A DNA stretch of 64,000 nucleotides from Candidatus Latescibacterota bacterium (GTDB lineage Bacteria; Latescibacterota; UBA2968): assembly GCA_022821275.1 (NCBI GenBank), contig JAJEDY010000061.1, positions 62,001-126,000 of the forward strand, given 5' to 3'. The notes below the pieces were generated by a model that was not told where the DNA came from, did no database searches, and saw only the letters and a list, made by a program, of their open reading frames with translations. Made by a program: the position numbers and the translations under genes. Below are positions 16,877 through 24,826 of this stretch, piece by piece. Every line of letters begins with the position of its first letter. Position 1 is the first letter of the stretch.

Positions 16877-18202
16877 CTAAAACTCTCGCCACCAGTACGG
16901 ATTGGACATCTCCCCCGGATAAGAGGAATGCACCAATTCGTAAACCCCCGTACCTCGCCGATCTCTAAACACAAATTCGTAGCGCCGCGCGGTCTCGTAA
17001 AACCAGACCTCCGAAGGCTTCTGACCCGCCGCAGAAGTCCGATAATCAATATCATCGGGCGGCCCATACTGAATATAAACCCGTCCCCGATCCGTATCCG
17101 ATCCCCTTACGCCAGCCCCAAAATGCGTCTCCACATAATGCACACGCATCAAATGCTGAAGCAAACGCCCATTAGTCGGCGTATCGGGTGCATCGTCCAA
17201 CTGCTTCCAGAAAACCTTCAAAAACGCCAGCCTGGCTGGCCAGCTCTCCAGCGCGTCATAAGCCCGCCGCGTCTTCTCATCGGCGACATACCGAATATCT
17301 GCATAATACCCGATCAAATCCCTCTGCACCTGCGTAAGCCCCTCGGGCAAATCTTTTGACACCAGAAAAATGGGACGCCTCGTCTGAAAATACTGCCGAC
17401 TGCTCCCATCAAACGCCTCCACCTGAAGATCATAAGTCCCCTCCCGCAAACCCTCTGTATCCAGAACCTCTGCCCTCACACAACTCTCCCCCGGCTTTAA
17501 AAACCGCTTCGCCGGATAAGTACGCACAACCACCCCCTCCGCATCGATCAGGCGGTACCCCATAATAAAACTCTCTCCCGACGACGACAGATTATACACC
17601 TCAAAATAAATCTGCAGCGGCTCTCCGATAGCATAATTTCGGGTAATATTCGGCACGACCTTCCAGCCCTGTTTGACAAACCGATGCACCTCCCCGCTTC
17701 GCGCCACATGAGAAGCCAATTGCAAATCGCTAAACACCAGCCCCGCACGACGCTCGTAATCCGGTATCTGAAGCGGTGCAGAACAACGCCCGCTCTCCTC
17801 CGCATGAATATCCTTAATCTGCACAATCAGCCGATAAGCACCCGGCTTCAAATCAAAATAAACTGCATCCTTAAACGGCGCCCCGATCCCCACATCCAGC
17901 TCTGGAACGGCAACCTGCTGAACCCATGTCCGATGAACCACCCGATTATCCAGCGTATCCAGCACCACAGCGACCAGAGAAATCTTCCCAACAGACTCAC
18001 CCTTCTGCTCCCGCAACGCGAGCTGACTCGCATCCAGCAACAAAGCCACTTCCTGTCGGGTATATCCCTCGGGACCTCGAAAAGCCGACAAATCCACAAA
18101 AAAACGCAGGTTACCCGTACTCGACAAAGGCAAATCCTGCGCTTCTATCCCACCCGTATGAGACCAGATGAGCAGCACCGCGACACAACGTATCCATCTC
18201 AT
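16877..18202 (-). CDS. GWxTD-domain secreted protein
   Basis: A 441-residue protein with a signal peptide (MRWIRCVAVLLIWSHTGG, cleavage near EAQD). The C-terminal region has the pattern of GWxTD-domain proteins: FGAGVRGSDTDRGRVYIQYG, then PPDDID, and EVWFYETARRYEFVFRDR. Here the eponymous Gly-Trp is GS, so the motif is degenerate. The domain is common in FCB-group bacteria and its role is unknown. It is the last gene of a minus-strand run from the sulfatase, with 16 bases to the PhyH gene before it. The middle looks like beta-rich domains. Confidence 0.75.
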   Translation of the reverse strand: MRWIRCVAVLLIWSHTGGIEAQDLPLSSTGNLRFFVDLSAFRGPEGYTRQEVALLLDASQLALREQKGESVGKISLVAVVLDTLDNRVVHRTWVQQVAVPELDVGIGAPFKDAVYFDLKPGAYRLIVQIKDIHAEESGRCSAPLQIPDYERRAGLVFSDLQLASHVARSGEVHRFVKQGWKVVPNITRNYAIGEPLQIYFEVYNLSSSGESFIMGYRLIDAEGVVVRTYPAKRFLKPGESCVRAEVLDTEGLREGTYDLQVEAFDGSSRQYFQTRRPIFLVSKDLPEGLTQVQRDLIGYYADIRYVADEKTRRAYDALESWPARLAFLKVFWKQLDDAPDTPTNGRLLQHLMRVHYVETHFGAGVRGSDTDRGRVYIQYGPPDDIDYRTSAAGQKPSEVWFYETARRYEFVFRDRRGTGVYELVHSSYPGEMSNPYWWREF

Positions 18203-18218
18203 ATCTTATCTTCCACAA

Positions 18219-19067
18219 TTAAAAATTTAAACGCTCAGCCTCCTCCATCAACTGCAGCCAATCCTCATGACCGCTTGCTACCCGATCTGGATCTATCTCG
18301 CTCCTCGCAACAAAACCCGGCACCTCCTCGCGCCCGGTAGGCAACCTGTAATCGCTATATCGAATATCCAGGCTCCAGCGAATATGATCGGACTCATTGG
18401 GAAACGAGCGATGAATTGTCTTGTGCTGAATCAGCGCGGCACCCCCGGCTGGCAGCACGGACAAAACGCGATCGCCCGACGGCAGCCGATCCTCGGGAAT
18501 TTCCTTCTCTGAATCCGCCGGATCGTGTGGAATAATACCGTACTTGTGACTCCCCGCCAAAATCTCCAAACAGCCATTCTCCACATCCGTATCCACCAGC
18601 GGCACCCAGAAATTGACCATAAACGTCTTCTCCACATCCGGATCTAAAAACGCGATATCCTGGTGCCACAACACCTCTGCCTCGCCGGGCATCTTTGCGC
18701 GGATATTAAACTGCGGATGCACCAGAATCTCCGGCCCAATAATCGACTCTACCACATCCAGAATAGCCGGATGTGTCAGGAAAAAAAACAAACCCGCAGT
18801 CTTGTGAGCCTTGCCCAAAATCTCAGCTACAAAACGCTTATCCGTCCCCAGCGCCTCGCACAAATACGACAATCTCCGATCAAAAGGCGCATCCTCAAAA
18901 AGATCCTCCAATTGACCCAGAGCATAAGCGTCTCTCGCCTTTTGTCCAATTACCGCATTAAACTCATCCACAAGCGGCTGATACGCCTCCGGGTGCAAAC
19001 ACTCGTCCAGCAACAAATACCCTTCATCTTTATAAAAAGCAATCTGCGCATCCGTCAAACCGCCCAT
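18219..19067 (-). CDS. phytanoyl-CoA dioxygenase family protein, copy 5
   Basis: A 282-residue PhyH protein. Iron ligands are His135 and Asp137 in LWHQDIAFLD and His219 in KTIHRSFPN, with Arg230 as 2-oxoglutarate anchor; ENGCLEILAGSHK is the usual following strand. The gene lies 10 bases after copy 6 and shares its direction with the sulfatase, so the sulfatase, both PhyH genes and the GWxTD gene look like one operon. An oxidation step acting on the same substrate as the sulfatase is possible but unproven. Confidence 0.9.
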   Translation of the reverse strand: MGGLTDAQIAFYKDEGYLLLDECLHPEAYQPLVDEFNAVIGQKARDAYALGQLEDLFEDAPFDRRLSYLCEALGTDKRFVAEILGKAHKTAGLFFFLTHPAILDVVESIIGPEILVHPQFNIRAKMPGEAEVLWHQDIAFLDPDVEKTFMVNFWVPLVDTDVENGCLEILAGSHKYGIIPHDPADSEKEIPEDRLPSGDRVLSVLPAGGAALIQHKTIHRSFPNESDHIRWSLDIRYSDYRLPTGREEVPGFVARSEIDPDRVASGHEDWLQLMEEAERLNF

Positions 19068-19077
19068 GATTTATCTC

Positions 19078-19857
19078 CTATCGATTCCATTCCTCACACC
19101 CTTTAAATGGCATCGTCTCACCCGGAACATATCGCGGGCGCGCCGCATACACATTCGCAACATCTGGGGAGGCTTTGCCGCGCACGAGAATATTCTCGTG
19201 ATCCTCTCTATTCACCCATGTACTCGTCGGAATATACCGCAGCGTGAGACCAACGCGCCACTCGTCCGAAGTATTGGCATTAGAACCGTGGATAATATTC
19301 GGATTGTGGATCGAAACATCGCCCGCGTTGAGCTCCAGATCAACCGCATCCGAATCGTCGATCTGATCGGGATGAATCCCCACGCCGAGCACGTACTTCT
19401 CCTGATCCAGATCGATGAGATCGCGGCGCTTGAGCAAATGCTTATTATGCGTTCCTGGCAACACCCGCATACAGCCATTCTCGACCGTCGAAGGTGTCCC
19501 CGCCACCCACAAAGTCGTCACTTCCATCGGCTCGAGGGGCCAATAAGACCCGTCTTGATGCCACTGCACAGCCTGACCATCTCCCGGGGGTTTGGCGATA
19601 TAATGCGCGGCAAACATCGCGACATCGGGCCCGAGAAACTGCTCCGCAATATCCACAAGACGTTCATCGCCCACGAGCCGATGCATAAAAGGATCGCGAG
19701 CGAGCAAATGGTGATGCAAACGCTCGGGACGCACGCCCGGATTCCTCTCGATAAGCCAGTGGACGTGTTGCACCGTCTCCTCTGCGAGCACGGCATCAAT
19801 CGCCTTACGCGCGATAGCATAGCCATTTTGATCGTATTCACTGCTCAAATTATTCAT
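19078..19857 (-). CDS. phytanoyl-CoA dioxygenase family protein, copy 6
   Basis: A 260-residue PhyH protein. Iron ligands His100 and Asp102 lie in QWHQDGSYW and His190 in NIIHGSNAN, with Arg201 following. STVENGCMRVLPGTHNKH is the canonical strand. The open frame continues upstream into the sulfatase gene, but the ATG at 19857, one base after the sulfatase stop, gives the family N-terminus (DQNGYAIARK). Translational coupling with the sulfatase is therefore likely. Confidence 0.9.
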   Translation of the reverse strand: MNNLSSEYDQNGYAIARKAIDAVLAEETVQHVHWLIERNPGVRPERLHHHLLARDPFMHRLVGDERLVDIAEQFLGPDVAMFAAHYIAKPPGDGQAVQWHQDGSYWPLEPMEVTTLWVAGTPSTVENGCMRVLPGTHNKHLLKRRDLIDLDQEKYVLGVGIHPDQIDDSDAVDLELNAGDVSIHNPNIIHGSNANTSDEWRVGLTLRYIPTSTWVNREDHENILVRGKASPDVANVYAARPRYVPGETMPFKGCEEWNR

Positions 19858-19858
19858 A

Positions 19859-21310
19859 TTACCCCGACCTGATCTCTCGCAACCGATCCGCCATCCGCTC
19901 GGCAACATCGGGATAGATTGACGCCACATTCTCAATCTGCCCAATATCGCCCGAAAGATTATAGAGTTGCGGAACAGGAGAATTGCCAGTCTCAATATTC
20001 ACATTCGTATTCACAGGCGGACCCTGATGCGGCGGAATAAACACCCAATCTCCCTGCCGCAAAACCGTCTTTGCCTGAACACCCTCCAGAACAATCTCGG
20101 CGCGGCCCGTATCGCTTTGCCCCAGCAGGGCATCGAGCACATCCACGCTATCGGGACCCGCATCCGGCGACACACCCGCAAGCGCAGCAAAAGACGCAAA
20201 AAAATCGACTTGACTGACCAGCGCATCAGACTCCCCGGTTTCCACAGCACCGGGCCAGGAAACGATAAAAGGCACGCGAGTACCCCCATCGTACATACTG
20301 TATTTTCCCCCGCGCAACGGACCTGCCGGCCGGTGATCACCGCACAACTCAACCGCCTCATCGTAATACCCATCATTCAGCACCGGACCGTTATCACTGG
20401 AAAAAACCACAATCGTATCTTCTTTCAACCCACAACGCTCAAGCGCATCGAGCATCTCGCCAACACACCAATCCATCTCGGCAATCGCATCGCCGCGCGG
20501 ACCCAATCCAGTACTCCCCACAAATCGGGGATGCGGCAACCGCGGAACATGGGGCTGGTGGAAAGCGTAATACAGGAAAAACGGACCATCTTTATTTTTC
20601 TCGACAAATGAAACGGCCTTTTCCAAAAACACATCGGCCATATCTTCATCCACCCAAAGCGCTGCATCGCCCCCTCTCATATACCCAATTCGACTCACGC
20701 CATTGACAATACTCATATCGTGTCCGTGGTGGAACATCATCTTCAGCAACTCGGGATTGTCCTTCCCAGTCGGCAAGCCGGGAAACGGCTTATTCCTATC
20801 GTACTCCACCTCAATCGGATCGGACGGATCGAGACCCACCACATCTCTGCCATCCAGATACACACACGGCACGCGATCATTGGTCGCAGCCATGATATAA
20901 GAATCGTCAAACCCAATATCCAGAGGCGTCAGCGGAAGCGGCTCATTCCAATTCTGATTCCCCTCGCCAATACCCAGATGCCATTTGCCAACAACGCCCG
21001 TTGTATAACCCGCCTCCTTGAGCACGGAAGGCAACGTAGCGGTACCCGGATCTATAATAAGCGGCGCATCGCCGGGCAAAATATGCGCGCGTTCATTGCG
21101 CCAGGAATAAGAACCCGTAAGCAAACTATAGCGCGAAGGGGTACACGTCGCCGCCGTGGCATACCCCTGGTAAAACATCAAACCTTCAGAAGCCAAACGA
21201 TCAATATTGGGCGTATCGAGTGCCGTGGCACCGTAACAGCTCACATCTCCAAAACCGAGATCATCCGCATACATAACGACAATATTGGGATGCCTTGCCG
21301 AATCTGTCAT
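19859..21310 (-). CDS. sulfatase (arylsulfatase A family)
   Basis: A 483-residue type I sulfatase. The N-terminal PNIVVMYADDLGFGDVSCYG supplies two metal-binding aspartates, and CTPSR at residues 56-60 carries the Cys converted to formylglycine. SSDNGP and KWHLG further on are also conserved. No signal peptide is visible, so it may act in the cytoplasm or need another export route. No formylglycine-generating enzyme is encoded in this window. It heads the operon with two PhyH genes and the GWxTD gene. The substrate could be a sulfated polysaccharide or small sulfate ester. Confidence 0.94.
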   Translation of the reverse strand: MTDSARHPNIVVMYADDLGFGDVSCYGATALDTPNIDRLASEGLMFYQGYATAATCTPSRYSLLTGSYSWRNERAHILPGDAPLIIDPGTATLPSVLKEAGYTTGVVGKWHLGIGEGNQNWNEPLPLTPLDIGFDDSYIMAATNDRVPCVYLDGRDVVGLDPSDPIEVEYDRNKPFPGLPTGKDNPELLKMMFHHGHDMSIVNGVSRIGYMRGGDAALWVDEDMADVFLEKAVSFVEKNKDGPFFLYYAFHQPHVPRLPHPRFVGSTGLGPRGDAIAEMDWCVGEMLDALERCGLKEDTIVVFSSDNGPVLNDGYYDEAVELCGDHRPAGPLRGGKYSMYDGGTRVPFIVSWPGAVETGESDALVSQVDFFASFAALAGVSPDAGPDSVDVLDALLGQSDTGRAEIVLEGVQAKTVLRQGDWVFIPPHQGPPVNTNVNIETGNSPVPQLYNLSGDIGQIENVASIYPDVAERMADRLREIRSG

Positions 21311-21443
21311 ATTTTTTTATCCTTTCTAATAGAACTTCTGGCGCAATTGTACCTCGTTGTGTACATTAGTTTGCAATATAGGACGTTATCCAAACCGCAA
21401 GCAAGCGGAAATAATCGCCACACGCATTTACAAAGGAGAATAT

Positions 21444-22223
21444 ATGATTACTCGACTAACGATTCTCGCGGTATTGCTGAGCACAATGGCCCAGGCGGAA
21501 ACCAATCCCGCAGCCGAAGGATTCAACCAGGCAGAATCAGATACAAAAGCAATAGAAATTGCCGATGCAGTCATGGAAAAAATGGGGGGATGGGAAAATT
21601 GGAATCAAACTCGATACATCACATGGCGTTTCTTTGGACGGCGCCTGCACGTATGGGACAAATGGACGGGCAACCTGAGGCATGAAGACGGGGACATGCT
21701 CATCACGATGAACATAAACACAAAAAAAGGCCGCGTCTGGTTTGGCGGAACAGAGCAAACAAACCCCGACTCTGTCAGAAAATATGTAAACCAGGGATAC
21801 AGGCGATGGATCAACGACTCCTACTGGCTCGTCATGCCCTATAAATTGAAAGACACGGGCGTCACCTTAAAATACAGCGGCGAAGACAAAACCATAGAAG
21901 ACCGCCCCGCGCACAAACTGACCCTCACCTTTCAAGATACAGGCGTCACGCCACAAAACAAATACGATGTATGGGTAGATAAAGAGCACAACCTGGTCAC
22001 AGAATGGGCATTTTATCGCAACGCATCGGACGCAGAACCGCGATTCCGCAACCCGTGGACAAACTGGACAAAACACGGCAACATCCTGATCTCCGACGGA
22101 CGCGGAACAACGCGCAGAGGCGAACGCAAGCATACGGACATTGCCGTCTTTGATACATTACCCGCTTCGGTATTTGAAAGTCCCGACCCCGTAGATATGA
22201 TGGCCCTCAAAGGATCAATGTGA
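21444..22223 (+). CDS. secreted protein of unknown function, possibly LolA-like
   Basis: A 259-residue protein. The start at 21444 has AAAGGAG upstream and opens a clean signal peptide (MITRLTILAVLLSTMAQA). The mature part has EIADAVMEKMGGWENWNQTR, HVWDKWTGNLR, and a run of beta strands ending in YDVWVDKEHNLVTEWAFY. Those resemble outer-membrane-lipoprotein-sorting (LolA-like) folds such as DUF6503, but the match is from general pattern only. It is divergent from the sulfatase operon across 133 bases that should hold both promoters, so shared regulation is possible. Confidence 0.6.
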   Translation: MITRLTILAVLLSTMAQAETNPAAEGFNQAESDTKAIEIADAVMEKMGGWENWNQTRYITWRFFGRRLHVWDKWTGNLRHEDGDMLITMNINTKKGRVWFGGTEQTNPDSVRKYVNQGYRRWINDSYWLVMPYKLKDTGVTLKYSGEDKTIEDRPAHKLTLTFQDTGVTPQNKYDVWVDKEHNLVTEWAFYRNASDAEPRFRNPWTNWTKHGNILISDGRGTTRRGERKHTDIAVFDTLPASVFESPDPVDMMALKGSM

Positions 22224-22226
22224 ATC

Positions 22227-22670
22227 TTACCCGGCGAGAATATTCTTCAGCGAATCAAAACCGCCTAGAAAAACGCCATTGCCGATAAAATCGACCAGTT
22301 CCTCTTCTTCATCAGCCGGACAGCCAAATTCTGCGGTCCACTGAATATACGTCCGATCGCCATCTGTAACAGGCGTCAAACTCAGCGTTGCCACATAGTC
22401 TTCAACCGGCATCGGCGACTCGAGAATAGAATACGTACACGTAAAAGTAACATCGCTCAACGTCAGCAATTGTTCGCGAATATTGCCGCCATCATTCAAA
22501 TTAAAATTGCGAATACAGCCCACGCTATCGCTGGGTTCACCACCTTCAATATGGCTATCTGCAACCGCGGGATGCCATTCGGGCAGCGCATTAAAATCGC
22601 GAATTTTGTCCCACACAGCATCTACTGAAGCGTCGAGAACTGAACTGACAAATATATTGGCCTTGGCCAT
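22227..22670 (-). CDS. SRPBCC (START-like) family protein
   Basis: A 147-residue single-domain protein. FVSSVLDASVDAVWDKIRDF followed by LPEWHPAVADSHIEGG is the N-terminal pattern of the SRPBCC/polyketide cyclase-like ligand-binding fold; the C-terminal helix is ELVDFIGNGVFLGGFDSLK. The ATG at 22670 follows AAGGAGGAGG, the best ribosome site nearby; the open frame extends further but without support. Family members bind hydrophobic ligands; nothing more specific can be said. It is convergent with the preceding gene, 3 bases from it. Confidence 0.85.
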   Translation of the reverse strand: MAKANIFVSSVLDASVDAVWDKIRDFNALPEWHPAVADSHIEGGEPSDSVGCIRNFNLNDGGNIREQLLTLSDVTFTCTYSILESPMPVEDYVATLSLTPVTDGDRTYIQWTAEFGCPADEEEELVDFIGNGVFLGGFDSLKNILAG

Positions 22671-22799
22671 CTCATCCTCCTCCTTAAAAATATTCTGGTA
22701 AAAGTTGGCACGCAATATACAAAAAAACCAAGACAATCACAGCGGGGAAGACAAGGGGTTATCACCAAACGCACAACAAACCAACAACAGGAGATTAAC

Positions 22800-23849
22800 A
22801 TGGAGCTATTAAAAGAATTGTGTGAATGTTCGGGAGTACCCGGGCGCGAAGAGCGACTGCGCGAAATCGTCCGGCGAGAACTGGAACCTATCGCCGATGA
22901 ACTTCGCGTAGATGGAATGGGCAACTTAATTATTAAAAAGAACGCAAGCGCGGAAGAAAATCCCAAAAAACTAATGCTGGCCGCGCACATGGACGAAATA
23001 GGCTTTGTCGTATCTCACATCGACAAACAGGGCCTCTTGCGCCTCGTCCCTCTGGGCGGGCATGATCCGCGCAACATGGTCGCGCAACGCGTAACCGTCG
23101 CCGGCACTGAAAAAGATCACACGGGCCTGCTCTACCCCGGCGTAAAACCGCCGCACATACAGACAGAAGCCGACCGCAACAAAAAACTGGACGTCAGCGA
23201 TTTTGTCGTAGATCTCTACATGTCAGCCGACGACGTCAAAGAAGAAATCGAAATCGGCGCCATGGTAACACTACAACGCGACTTTGCCGAAATAGGCAAC
23301 GGCGTAAGTTGTAAAGCCATGGACAACCGGATCGCCGTATATGTCATGATCGAAGCCGTAAAACGGGCCGAAACCTTCGCCTTTGAAACATATCCCGTAG
23401 CCACAGTACAGGAAGAAATTGGCCTGCGAGGTGCAACCGCGAGTGCCTTTGGCGTCAATCCAGACGTGGGCGTAGCACTGGACATCACACTGGCAGCCGA
23501 CATACCGGGCATCCCCGAACACGAACAGGTCACGCGCCTGGGAGAAGGTGCTGCGATAAAAATTCAGGACTCGAGCTCAATCTCACATCCTGGACTGGTC
23601 GCGCGCATGAAAACCCTCGCAAAAGAGCGCGACATCAAACACCAGATGGAAATACTGCCCCGGGGCGGCACAGACGCAGGTGGAATACAGCGGATACGAG
23701 CCGGAGTACCCGTAATCACCCTGTCCATCCCCACGCGCTACGTACATACATCCATCGAACTGGCCGACAAAGACGACATTGAAGCCACGGTCCAACTGTT
23801 GGCAGCCTTTCTCGAAGAAGGCCATCGCACGGATTGGGACATGGTGTGA
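22800..23849 (+). CDS. M42 family metallopeptidase
   Basis: A 349-residue di-metal aminopeptidase of the glutamyl-aminopeptidase/CelM type. Visible landmarks: AAHMDEIGFVV (His and Asp ligand region), SCKAMDNRIAVY (bridging Asp), VQEEIGLRGA (Glu catalytic pair), LDITLAADIPG and RGGTDAGGI, and YVHTSIELADKDD near the C-terminus for the last His. These enzymes form large tetrahedral shells that trim peptides. AACAGGAG lies upstream of the ATG. It is convergent with the following gene, whose stop is 4 bases away. Confidence 0.93.
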   Translation: MELLKELCECSGVPGREERLREIVRRELEPIADELRVDGMGNLIIKKNASAEENPKKLMLAAHMDEIGFVVSHIDKQGLLRLVPLGGHDPRNMVAQRVTVAGTEKDHTGLLYPGVKPPHIQTEADRNKKLDVSDFVVDLYMSADDVKEEIEIGAMVTLQRDFAEIGNGVSCKAMDNRIAVYVMIEAVKRAETFAFETYPVATVQEEIGLRGATASAFGVNPDVGVALDITLAADIPGIPEHEQVTRLGEGAAIKIQDSSSISHPGLVARMKTLAKERDIKHQMEILPRGGTDAGGIQRIRAGVPVITLSIPTRYVHTSIELADKDDIEATVQLLAAFLEEGHRTDWDMV

Positions 23850-23853
23850 TAGA

Positions 23854-24804
23854 TCACCGCCTCTGTTCTTCATGGAACAAAAACGAAAGCAGCGTGAACC
23901 GACGCCCCCTGGTCACCGGCTGAACTTCGTGAAGAAAAGAACTGGAAAACACAATTGCATCACCCGCGAGAGGGCGATAGCGGTGGGGACCAAACTCGGG
24001 GAAAATCAGATGTCCACCTGTGTAATCGTCATTGAGATTGAGCGTAAGCGCAAAGCGGCGGTGGGCAGTTGAAGGACTGAGATTATCGCGGTGGGCGCGA
24101 AAAAAACCGCCACTCTCCGCGTCATAACACGCGATCTTGAACCCCTCGAAACGCGTCGCCCTGTAATGGAAAGCGCGCTGCACCTCTGGCATAACCCGTC
24201 GCCCCACCGTAGAAGTAAGCAAACGCAGAAGTTGGGCATCGGTAACCTCGTGATCCCGGCGCTTTTTATTCTGGTAATCAATAACATCGCGCCGAACGCC
24301 AGAATTGGAACTTTCAACACCGGTTTCCGTATGGCCCTTTGTCGCCCACACATTGATAAGTGTCCGGCAGATATCCGGAGTCAAAACATTGGGAATAAGG
24401 AGAACCGGAGCCTGGACATCGATATCCCTGGCCTGGGGAGAAGACTGGCTCTTAAACGCGCGATAAATCTGATCAAACGCATTCGGATCCTGAATCCCCG
24501 ACAGAACCCGCAAATTGATATCCAGCGCGAACGCGGCAAAAACGCCATCGAGACCATAAGCTTTGCCAACCGCATTCTCACGATCAATAAATACAGTGGC
24601 ATTGGCCTTCGCGAGTACCAATGGGCTAACAACAAAAACATCTACCGCTTCCGAAACCTCCAAACCCTCTAAAACCCGTTCTTCTTTTGCAAAAATCAAA
24701 AGCGTTGGGCGACCGCCTGCGCGGGAATAAAAGCGCGTTTGAGAACCATCCATTATCGGAAGAACAAAGTCGGGAGCGCGTTCGCCCCGGTTGAGGATAC
24801 TCAT
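23854..24804 (-). CDS. redoxin-like/prolyl 4-hydroxylase-type 2OG-Fe(II) oxygenase fusion
   Basis: A 316-residue two-domain protein. The first 120 residues resemble a peroxiredoxin/thioredoxin fold (RGERAPDFVLPIMDGSQTRF) but contain no cysteine, so they cannot be redox-active in the usual way. The C-terminal part is a P4H-type oxygenase with iron ligands His238 and Asp240 in FRAHRDN and His292 in SSFLHEVQPV, and Arg302 for 2-oxoglutarate. The start at 24804 was chosen by its GAGG spacing; 24828 is an alternative. Its promoter region overlaps the start of the divergent binding-protein gene. Confidence 0.85.
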   Translation of the reverse strand: MSILNRGERAPDFVLPIMDGSQTRFYSRAGGRPTLLIFAKEERVLEGLEVSEAVDVFVVSPLVLAKANATVFIDRENAVGKAYGLDGVFAAFALDINLRVLSGIQDPNAFDQIYRAFKSQSSPQARDIDVQAPVLLIPNVLTPDICRTLINVWATKGHTETGVESSNSGVRRDVIDYQNKKRRDHEVTDAQLLRLLTSTVGRRVMPEVQRAFHYRATRFEGFKIACYDAESGGFFRAHRDNLSPSTAHRRFALTLNLNDDYTGGHLIFPEFGPHRYRPLAGDAIVFSSSFLHEVQPVTRGRRFTLLSFLFHEEQRR

Positions 24805-24826
24805 AGTGAGCCTCTTAGCGTTTAAC

